This document shows, piece by piece, positions 1-4,299 of a stretch of DNA of 5,317 nt. Under the pieces are notes generated by a model. That model searched no databases and had not been told where the DNA came from. It worked only from the letters and a program-made list of their open reading frames with translations. The translations under genes were made by a program, and so were the position numbers. This DNA comes from Chloroflexota bacterium (GTDB lineage: Bacteria > Chloroflexota > Anaerolineae > Anaerolineales > Villigracilaceae). How positions within the stretch are numbered: position 1 is the first letter of the stretch; each line of letters starts with the position of its first letter. The DNA lies in NCBI GenBank assembly GCA_021796155.1, contig JAJYOO010000205.1:1-5317 (forward strand), read 5' to 3'.

Positions 1-61
1 GATCACGGAGTCCACAGAGAAAAACCTTTTTTAATCTCCGTGTTCTCTGTGTACTCTGTGG
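1..61. repeat. Inverted array of 9-bp tandem units (left end cut by window)
   Basis: On the plus strand, 35-61 reads as three tandem 9-bp units: tctccgtgt, tctctgtgt and actctgtgg. The reverse complement of 3-20 gives two more units of the same type, tctctgtgg and actccgtga, so the element is an inverted repeat around an A/T-rich spacer (21-34). CACGGAG at 4-10 pairs perfectly with CTCCGTG at 36-42. Further units probably lie left of position 1. Spaced, similar motifs are common in the intergenic DNA of several environmental bacterial phyla (recalled, not searched). No coding potential is apparent and function is unknown. Confidence 0.7.
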
Positions 62-121
62 TGAAAAATGGGGGAACCCCACCAAACACCAAAGAACCAG
101 TATTTCGTCGATTTTTTTGGC

Positions 122-148
122 AATCTGTGTAATCTGCGAAATCTGTGG
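122..148 (+). repeat. Second array of three 9-bp tandem units
   Basis: Three adjacent 9-bp units are aatctgtgt (122-130), aatctgcga (131-139) and aatctgtgg (140-148), followed by atta. The period (9 bp), copy number (three), orientation and the closing tctgtgg match the array at 35-61, so the two appear to be diverged members of one repeat type. Here no inverted partner units are seen. It lies about 45 bp upstream of the ctaA -10 element. Whether it is a repeat relic or a protein-binding array cannot be told from the sequence. Confidence 0.65.
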
Positions 149-192
149 ATTACTTCGAATGAGGCCAGGTAACATTCTCCTCCAAACGAAAA

Positions 193-201
193 TGCTATAA
201 T
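193..201 (+). promoter_or_regulatory. Extended -10 promoter of ctaA
   Basis: TGC followed by a perfect TATAAT (196-201) forms an extended -10 box. The -35 region around 173-178 (cattct) is poor, as is usual for extended -10 promoters. Transcription would start near 208, giving a leader of about 20 nt that holds the GGAG ribosome binding site (221-224). Confidence 0.7.
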
Positions 202-229
202 CCCCGCAACTTCATATCTCGGAGAAAAA

Positions 230-1267
230 ATGCCCCAAACTCAAAATCGCGCTGTGATGAATTGGATCTACACTTTCGTAGGCGTCGCAGCGTTTCTCGT
301 TGTCTTCGGCGGCCTGGTCCGCCTTACCCGCTCCGGCCTGTCCATCGTCGAATGGAATCCCGTTTACGGAGCGGTCCCGCCGCTCAACCAGCAACAATGG
401 CAAACAGAATTCGCAAAGTATCAGCTCACGCCTGAATACGTCAAAGTCAATTACGGCATGACGCTCGACCAATATAAAGTTATCTTTTTGCTCGAGTGGT
501 TCCACCGTTTCATCGCCCGCTTCGCAGGCCTGATCTTTGCCATTCCATTTTTTGTTTTCTTTTTCAAGAAGACCATTCCCTGGAAAGAAATTTGGCTTTA
601 CGTAGTACTTGGATTTTTATTCCTGGCTCAAGCCGTCATGGGATGGTACATGGTTTCGACCGGACTCGAAGACCGGCCCTCCGTCAGCCAATATGCGCTG
701 ACCGCCCACCTTTTCCTTGCCCTGACTTTGATCGGCGTGTCGTTATGGACGGCCTTCGGCCACCAGTTCGGCTTCAGCAATGGCAAAGCCAAATGGTCGA
801 CCGCCAGCAAGATCGTGGCTGGAGGATTTATTGTCCTGCTCTTCCAGATCACCTACGGCGGCTTCACGGCTGGACTCAAAGCCGGCCACGTTTCGGATAC
901 CTGGCCGCTCATGCTCGGACAACTCATCCCGCGCGGATTGCTGAGTCAGGTCGAGCCGCCGCTGCTAAATCTGATCGACGCGCCCGCCACGGTCGTGTTC
1001 ATCCATCGCTGGTTCGCCTTCGTCGGCCTGATCGTGGCGGTCTGGATTTATTGGCTGATCAAAAAACAAAATTTTCCAACCGAGATCATGAAAGGCATCA
1101 ACCTCGTGTTGATCCTCGTTGTTGTGCAAATCGTACTGGGCATTCTCGTGATCCTGTATCACGTCAATATTCCGTTGGCGCTTCTTCATCAGGCCAATGC
1201 GCTGGCTTTGTTCTCGGCAACGATTTACGTTTTGCACCGCCTGCGCGCCGCGGATGCGAAAGCATAA
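230..1267 (+). CDS. ctaA: Haem A synthase, COX15/CtaA family
   Basis: Converts haem O to haem A by oxidising the C8 methyl group, in the cytoplasmic membrane, supplying the cofactor of aa3-type cytochrome oxidases. The 345-residue protein shows eight hydrophobic segments (about 11-30, 97-112, 121-140, 156-176, 194-211, 253-275, 289-310, 315-336). The four expected haem-ligand histidines are H92 (EWFHR, with conserved E89), H160 (TAHLF), H259 (FIHRW) and H320 (LLHQAN). The N-terminal block GGLVRLTRSGLSIVEWNP and the following PPLN...NYGMTLDQYK are signatures of the mitochondrial/alphaproteobacterial COX15 type rather than the shorter Bacillus CtaA type, and the protein has no cysteine, so the loop cysteine pairs of Bacillus CtaA are missing. 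The ATG at 230 follows GGAG by 5 nt and places the first segment correctly. It looks monocistronic, with its own promoter and terminator; no oxidase subunit or ctaB gene is in the window. Confidence 0.95.
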   Translation: MPQTQNRAVMNWIYTFVGVAAFLVVFGGLVRLTRSGLSIVEWNPVYGAVPPLNQQQWQTEFAKYQLTPEYVKVNYGMTLDQYKVIFLLEWFHRFIARFAGLIFAIPFFVFFFKKTIPWKEIWLYVVLGFLFLAQAVMGWYMVSTGLEDRPSVSQYALTAHLFLALTLIGVSLWTAFGHQFGFSNGKAKWSTASKIVAGGFIVLLFQITYGGFTAGLKAGHVSDTWPLMLGQLIPRGLLSQVEPPLLNLIDAPATVVFIHRWFAFVGLIVAVWIYWLIKKQNFPTEIMKGINLVLILVVVQIVLGILVILYHVNIPLALLHQANALALFSATIYVLHRLRAADAKA

Positions 1268-1278
1268 TCTCGACTTGA

Positions 1279-1315
1279 AAACCCGTGTCGAAAATTCCCG
1301 ACGCGGGTTTATTTT
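1279..1315 (+). terminator. Intrinsic terminator of ctaA
   Basis: AAACCCGTGTCG (1279-1290) pairs with CGACGCGGGTTT (1299-1310) in a 12-bp stem with one G-U wobble and an 8-nt loop. The T-rich stretch tttatttt (1308-1315) follows. It begins 11 nt after the ctaA stop codon. Confidence 0.9.
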
Positions 1316-1326
1316 AAAAAGTTTGA

Positions 1327-1367
1327 AGCTTGCTTCCGTAAAATTAAAACGGACAGCAAGCTGTCCG
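1327..1367 (+). other. Two overlapping, mutually exclusive hairpins in the leader of the 1387 gene
   Basis: Hairpin A pairs AGCTTGCTTCCGT (1327-1339) with 1349-1362 in 13 bp interrupted by one bulged C (1354), around a 9-nt A/T loop. Hairpin B pairs CGGACAG (1350-1356) with CTGTCCG (1361-1367) around CAAG. They share 1350-1362, so only one can form at a time. No T run follows on the plus strand, so neither is an intrinsic terminator for the downstream gene. This may be a palindromic repeat unit or a regulatory leader; the sequence does not decide. Confidence 0.55.
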
Positions 1368-1386
1368 ACTCCATGAGGAGAACTCC

Positions 1387-2151
1387 ATGGGCCAATTCTT
1401 TGCATACGATTACACAGGCGAACCATTCAAATTGTTCGGCATCGCGCACATTGCCGCGTTGATAGCGCTGGTCATCATCGGGTTTGGTTTGATGCGCTTC
1501 AAAAACACCAGCGCTGACACGCGCAGAAAAGTCCGCATCGCATTGGGAATCTTTCTTTGGGTAAACGAGTCCATCTGGCATTTGTGGAATTTCTATTGGG
1601 GCCATTGGAGTGTGCAGACCCTGCTTCCGCTGAACGCTTGCAGTATCCTGATCTGGCTGAGCGGATTCATGCTTATCTTCAAGAATTACACGATCTATGA
1701 ATTTGTTTATTTCATGGGAATGGGCGGAAGTTTTCAATACCTGATGACGCCCGACTTGGGAATTTACGGCTTTCCCCACCTGCGCTACTGGCAAACTTTC
1801 CTCGCGCATGGACTATTATTCATCTCACCCATCTACCTGACAATTGTCGAGGGCTTCCGCCCCACCTGGAAATCCATGCTGCGCGTCTTCGTCTGGTCGA
1901 ACGTTTACATGGGCGTTGTCTTTATGATCAACCTTTGGCTCGGCAGTGATTATCTCTTCGTCAATGGCAAGCCTGCCACCGCCAGCATCCTTGACCTGCT
2001 CCCGCCCTGGCCCATTTACATTATCTACATGGAAATCCTTGGCGTGCTGACGTTCCTGATTCTCTATCTGCCCTTCATCATCAAGGATTGGCGGACAAAG
2101 AGCATCACCGCCCGCGACAGCGCCGTCAGATTGGATAAGCTCGCGAAATAG
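1387..2151 (+). CDS. TIGR02206/YwaF-family integral membrane protein (TMEM164-related)
   Basis: A 254-residue polytopic protein with about seven hydrophobic segments (roughly 15-34, 51-68, 77-98, 103-118, 137-154, 165-186, 208-230) and a basic C-terminal tail. Family hallmarks are in order: FxxxHI near residue 21, LLPLNAC (79-85), YFMGMGGSFQYLMTPD (108-123), FPHLRY (129-134), NLWLGSDYLF (182-191) and LLPPWP (204-209). This matches the family of Bacillus subtilis YwaF. The bacterial members have no established function. The related human TMEM164 has been reported as a cysteine-dependent acyltransferase making ether phospholipids; C85 here sits in the LPLxxC motif and is the candidate equivalent, and H141 is a candidate partner, which is inference. 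The ATG follows a strong GAGGAG (1375-1380) by 6 nt; an ATG at 1373 is out of frame. It is separated from ctaA by a terminator, so it probably has its own promoter, though none is convincing. Confidence 0.85.
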   Translation: MGQFFAYDYTGEPFKLFGIAHIAALIALVIIGFGLMRFKNTSADTRRKVRIALGIFLWVNESIWHLWNFYWGHWSVQTLLPLNACSILIWLSGFMLIFKNYTIYEFVYFMGMGGSFQYLMTPDLGIYGFPHLRYWQTFLAHGLLFISPIYLTIVEGFRPTWKSMLRVFVWSNVYMGVVFMINLWLGSDYLFVNGKPATASILDLLPPWPIYIIYMEILGVLTFLILYLPFIIKDWRTKSITARDSAVRLDKLAK

Positions 2152-2184
2152 AATCCGCCTCAGCTCCGCGCTTGAAGCGGATTC
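2151..2184 (+). other. Hairpin at the end of the TIGR02206 gene
   Basis: GAATCCGC (2151-2158, starting at the last base of the stop codon) pairs with GCGGATTC (2177-2184) as a perfect 8-bp stem with an 18-nt loop. No T run follows, so it is a poor intrinsic terminator, but it could stabilise the 3' end of the message or be part of the neighbouring repeat. Confidence 0.45.
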
Positions 2185-2190
2185 CGTTTA

Positions 2191-2242
2191 CGGAGTGCAA
2201 AGTCTCCCGACTTTGCGCCGAAGTCAGAGACTTCAGACTCCG
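2191..2242. repeat. Three-way-junction palindromic element upstream of tRNA-Leu
   Basis: An outer stem CGGAGT (2191-2196) / ACTCCG (2237-2242) encloses two perfect hairpins: GCAAAGTC (2197-2204) / GACTTTGC (2209-2216) with loop TCCC, and AAGTC (2221-2225) / GACTT (2229-2233) with loop AGA. A further short inverted repeat, CCGT-TT-ACGG (2184-2193), abuts the left edge. The nested symmetry suggests a REP-like or non-autonomous palindromic repeat. It ends about 17 bp before the tRNA promoter -35 box. Confidence 0.55.
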
Positions 2243-2258
2243 ATCATCACATCCTGCC

Positions 2259-2286
2259 TTGACGATAAATTATCCTGCGTTACAAT
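2259..2286 (+). promoter_or_regulatory. Sigma70-type promoter of tRNA-Leu
   Basis: TTGACG (2259-2264) and TACAAT (2281-2286) are each one base from consensus and are 16 bp apart. The predicted start near 2293 is only a few bases before the mature tRNA 5' end at 2297. Confidence 0.75.
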
Positions 2287-2296
2287 TGTCTTCTCC

Positions 2297-2380
2297 GGGG
2301 CGATGGCGGAATCGGCAGACGCAGCGGACTTAAAATCCGCCGGTAGAAATACCTTGAGGGTTCGACCCCCTCTCGCCCCA
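2297..2380 (+). tRNA. tRNA-Leu (anticodon UAA)
   Basis: A complete class II cloverleaf. The acceptor stem GGGGCGA (2297-2303) pairs perfectly with TCGCCCC (2373-2379), with discriminator A at 2380. The D stem is GCG/CGC (2306-2308, 2320-2322) with GG in the loop. The anticodon stem GCGGA/TCCGC (2324-2328, 2336-2340) holds the loop CTTAAAA with anticodon TAA at 2331-2333. The long variable arm has a GGTA/TACC stem around GAAA (2342-2353), diagnostic of Leu/Ser/Tyr types. The T stem GAGGG/CCCTC (2356-2360, 2368-2372) carries TTCGACC. Discriminator A and anticodon give leucine, reading UUA and by wobble UUG. CCA is not encoded (ACAA follows), so it must be added after transcription. Confidence 0.97.
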
Positions 2381-2389
2381 CAATTTCGC

Positions 2390-2482
2390 ATGTCATTGCG
2401 AGCCGCCGTTTTTTGGCGGCGTGGCAATCTCCTCATCACAAAAGATTGCTTCGTCGCGCGGATGCGCTCCTCGCAATGACAT
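2390..2482. repeat. 93-bp inverted-repeat element with three internal hairpins
   Basis: Perfect 13-bp terminal inverted repeats, ATGTCATTGCGAG (2390-2402) and CTCGCAATGACAT (2470-2482), enclose smaller stems: GCCGCC (2402-2407; its first base doubles as the end of the outer repeat) / GGCGGC (2415-2420), GCAATCT (2424-2430) / AGATTGC (2443-2449), and GCGC (2456-2459) / GCGC (2464-2467). The core words TCATTGCGAG and GCAATCT are recalled as typical of palindromic repeats scattered through many bacterial genomes, including intergenic repeats in Rickettsia and environmental lineages. It has no transposase and is too small to be autonomous. Five T (2482-2486) follow the right arm, so as RNA it could end the tRNA transcript beginning 10 nt upstream. 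Confidence 0.8.
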
Positions 2483-2488
2483 TTTTAT

Positions 2489-2504
2489 TACGAAGTACTG
2501 CGTA
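2489..2504. promoter_or_regulatory. Near-perfect 16-bp palindrome upstream of dgt
   Basis: TACGaAGTACTgCGTA is symmetric about 2496/2497 except for one mismatched pair (2493/2500). It lies directly upstream of the best promoter candidate for the dGTPase gene, a place where a dimeric regulator could bind. It also directly follows the 93-bp repeat, so it may be repeat debris instead. Confidence 0.3.
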
Positions 2505-2509
2505 CAGAT

Positions 2510-2538
2510 TTGAACTAGGGCTTTGTTATTCATAAAAA
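2510..2538 (+). promoter_or_regulatory. Weak promoter candidate for dgt-greA
   Basis: TTGAAC (2510-2515) and TAAAAC (2533-2538) match consensus at four of six positions each with a 17-bp spacer. The region is A/T-rich and the only untranscribed-looking stretch before the operon. Other register choices are possible, so this is tentative. Confidence 0.3.
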
Positions 2539-2552
2539 CTCAATAATAGCCC
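2518..2552 (+). other. Imperfect hairpin in the dgt upstream region
   Basis: GGGCT (2518-2522) pairs with AGCCC (2548-2552), and TTATT (2526-2530) with AATAA (2542-2546), separated by a small asymmetric internal loop. It overlaps the promoter candidate, so it matters as RNA only if transcription begins upstream, for example by read-through from the tRNA. No T run follows. Confidence 0.3.
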
Positions 2553-2591
2553 GATCAAAGATTTAGGCAAGAAGCAGTAGAAAGGTCAATT

Positions 2592-3743
2592 ATGTTTTTC
2601 GACCGCCAAAAACTGGAAGAGTTGGAAGACAAAGCGCTTGCTCCTTACGGGGTGCGAAGCAAAGACACAAAGGGCCGCGCCTATCTCGACGATGAACCTG
2701 AATACCGCACAGCCTTCCAACGCGACCGCGACCGCATCATCCACACCACGGCCTTTCGCCGACTCGAATATAAGACGCAGGTCTTCATCAATTTCGAAGG
2801 TGATTACTTCCGCACCCGCCTGACCCACACGCTTGAAGTCGCACAGATCGGAAGAACGCTGGCGCGCGCGTTGGGCGCGAACGAAGATTTGGTCGAGACG
2901 ATTTGTCTCGCACACGATCTCGGCCATTCACCGTTCGGGCATTCCGGCGAAGTTGCGTTGTCGCGCCTGATGAAAGATTGCGGCGGCTTCGACCACAACA
3001 AACAATCGCTTCGCATCGTGACCGAACTCGAACAGCGTTACCCTGAATTCCCCGGACTTAACCTGACCTGGGAAGTGCGCGAGGGCATGGTCAAGCACGA
3101 ATCTGAATATGATATTTCCGATGCGCGCGATTTTGATCCAAACTTGCGCGGAAACCTTGAGACGCAAATCTGCAATGTCGCAGATGAAATGGCTTATACC
3201 ACCCATGATCTGGATGATGGTCTTCGCTCGAGCATGATCACGCCCCAAATGCTGGATGGCATCGCTTTATGGGAAATCCTGCGCGAAACTTTCAAATGGG
3301 CTGGGCCAGCGCTCGATGACCTCGAACGCCACCGCATGATCCGTCAACTGGTCGGCGTGATGGTGACCGACATGATCGAAGCGACGGATAAACGCCTGAA
3401 TGACAGCGGCGCGAAATCTCCGCTCGATCTGCAAAAAATGAAAACGAATGTCATCGGTTACAGCGAAGACGTCCAGCGCCGCAATCGCGAACTAAAGGAT
3501 TTCCTGTACAAGAATATGTACAGCCACTATCGTGTGGTGCGCATGGCTGTCAAAGCAGAGCGCGTGATCTCCGACCTATTCAACGCCTATAAAACCGAAC
3601 CGGCCATCCTGCCCGACACCGCGCAAAAATTCATTGACAAACGCGGGCTGGAGCGTACAATATGCGACTACGTTGCCGGGATGACCGATCGCTTCGCGAT
3701 CGAAGAACATCAGAAACTATTCAATCCATCAGAAAAACCCTAA
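2592..3743 (+). CDS. dgt: HD-domain deoxyguanosinetriphosphate triphosphohydrolase (dGTPase, short type)
   Basis: Predicted to hydrolyse dGTP (or related dNTPs) to the deoxynucleoside and triphosphate, controlling dNTP pools in the cytoplasm. The 383-residue protein has the family N-terminal block RDRDRIIHTTAFRRLEYKTQV (44-64; written here only as a landmark) and EGDYFRTRLTHTLEVAQ (69-85). The HD metal ligands are H79, H108-D109 (AHDLGHSPFGH, 107-117) and D198 (ADEMAYTTHDLDD, 197-209); H112, H117 and H135 (FDHN) are the other conserved histidines near the active site. The length suits the short 'dGTPase-like type 2' group, not the 505-residue E. coli Dgt, so substrate preference may be broader. 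The ATG is preceded by AAAGG (2581-2585) at 6 nt. The gene ends 15 nt before greA and the two are very probably cotranscribed. Confidence 0.93.
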   Translation: MFFDRQKLEELEDKALAPYGVRSKDTKGRAYLDDEPEYRTAFQRDRDRIIHTTAFRRLEYKTQVFINFEGDYFRTRLTHTLEVAQIGRTLARALGANEDLVETICLAHDLGHSPFGHSGEVALSRLMKDCGGFDHNKQSLRIVTELEQRYPEFPGLNLTWEVREGMVKHESEYDISDARDFDPNLRGNLETQICNVADEMAYTTHDLDDGLRSSMITPQMLDGIALWEILRETFKWAGPALDDLERHRMIRQLVGVMVTDMIEATDKRLNDSGAKSPLDLQKMKTNVIGYSEDVQRRNRELKDFLYKNMYSHYRVVRMAVKAERVISDLFNAYKTEPAILPDTAQKFIDKRGLERTICDYVAGMTDRFAIEEHQKLFNPSEKP

Positions 3744-3758
3744 CCTTAGGAATGCAAC

Positions 3759-4223
3759 ATGTCTGAACCAACTTATTTAACTCCCGAAGGCGAAGCCAGA
3801 CTCAAGGCCGAGCTTGAAGAACTGAAAGGCCCGCGACGCGAAGAACTTTCCCAGCGTCTGCGTTCCGCCATCCAAATGGGCGATCTTTCAGAGAACGCCG
3901 ACTATCACAAAGCCAAGGAAGACCAGGGCTTTCTCGAAGGCCGCATTCAGGAAATCGAATTTCTCCTGCGCAATGTTGTAACCATTGAAAAAAATGTCGA
4001 CCGTTCCGTTGTCAGCGTGGGCAACTATGTGACCATCCAGGAAGAAAGTTTTCCAGAGGAGACCTACCACGTCGTAGGCGCACGCGAAGCCGACCCGCGC
4101 AATGGCCGCATTTCCAACGAGTCGCCCATTGGCCGCGCCTTGATGGATCACAAGATCGGGGATGTGGTCGAAGCGGAAACGCCTGGCGGCAGGATCAAGC
4201 TCAAGATTCTAAAGATCGAATAA
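3759..4223 (+). CDS. greA: Transcription elongation factor GreA
   Basis: Enters the secondary channel of RNA polymerase and stimulates cleavage of backtracked RNA, rescuing stalled complexes and aiding fidelity. At 154 residues it has the usual length (158 in E. coli). Residues 1-75 form the antiparallel coiled coil, with the tip motif GDLSENADYH (41-50); D42 and E45 are the equivalents of the E. coli catalytic-tip acids D41 and E44. KAKEDQGFLEGRI (51-63) is the conserved return helix. Residues about 80-154 are the FKBP-like polymerase-binding domain with SPIGRALMDHKIGDVVE (122-138) and TPGG (141-144). The ATG has a modest TTAGG (3746-3750) 8 nt upstream. The small gap after dgt and the terminator downstream indicate that greA is the last gene of a two-gene operon. 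Confidence 0.97.
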   Translation: MSEPTYLTPEGEARLKAELEELKGPRREELSQRLRSAIQMGDLSENADYHKAKEDQGFLEGRIQEIEFLLRNVVTIEKNVDRSVVSVGNYVTIQEESFPEETYHVVGAREADPRNGRISNESPIGRALMDHKIGDVVEAETPGGRIKLKILKIE

Positions 4224-4258
4224 GACTCATTGGAGTCTGCAAAATCGGAGATAACAAG

Positions 4259-4290
4259 AACAGGCTGTCGAAATCGACAGCCTGTTTTAT
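4259..4290. terminator. Terminator between convergent genes, probably bidirectional
   Basis: AACAGGCTGTCGA (4259-4271) pairs perfectly with TCGACAGCCTGTT (4274-4286). On the plus strand the stem runs into TTTTATT (4285-4291), a good intrinsic terminator for dgt-greA. On the minus strand it is followed by CTTGTTAT, a weaker U-rich tail, and lies 14 nt after the stop of the convergent gene, so it can probably end that transcript too. A small hairpin GACTC/GAGTC (4224-4237) sits just after the greA stop. Confidence 0.88.
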
Positions 4291-4299
4291 TGATCTGCA

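Noticed and set aside
69..81. TGGGG-GAA-CCCCA hairpin as a terminator for a minus-strand gene to the left
   Set aside because: The stem is only 5 bp and no gene is visible there; a T run on the minus strand (ATTTTTC) is suggestive but insufficient.
1..148. CRISPR-like repeats
   Set aside because: Units are 9 bp, contiguous and without spacers, so they are tandem repeats rather than a CRISPR array.
496..1278. Long plus-strand frame of 260 codons inside ctaA
   Set aside because: It overlaps a convincing COX15 gene in another frame; its product is rich in Arg, Pro and His, as expected of a shadow frame, with no domain or ribosome binding site.
1373..1375. ATG at 1373 as an alternative start of the TIGR02206 gene
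   Set aside because: It is out of frame with the family protein and overlaps the GAGGAG ribosome binding site.
965..1809. Overlapping minus-strand frames (965-1426 and 1309-1809)
   Set aside because: They run across the ctaA terminator and antisense to two well-supported membrane genes, and their translations show no recognisable motif.
2195..2479. Plus-strand frame of 94 codons and minus-strand frame 2233-2439
   Set aside because: Both are read through tRNA-Leu and the flanking palindromic repeats; neither can be a real protein gene.
2393..2533. Minus-strand ATG frame of 46 codons, ending in NGGSQ
   Set aside because: Its second half is a translation of the 93-bp palindromic repeat; such repeat-born peptides are common false gene calls.
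2586..3248. Minus-strand frames 2586-2927, 2804-3016 and 2928-3248
   Set aside because: All lie antisense to the dGTPase gene, whose catalytic motifs are intact, and have no start signals.
3888..4151. Minus-strand frame inside greA
   Set aside because: It is antisense to a complete, well-conserved GreA.
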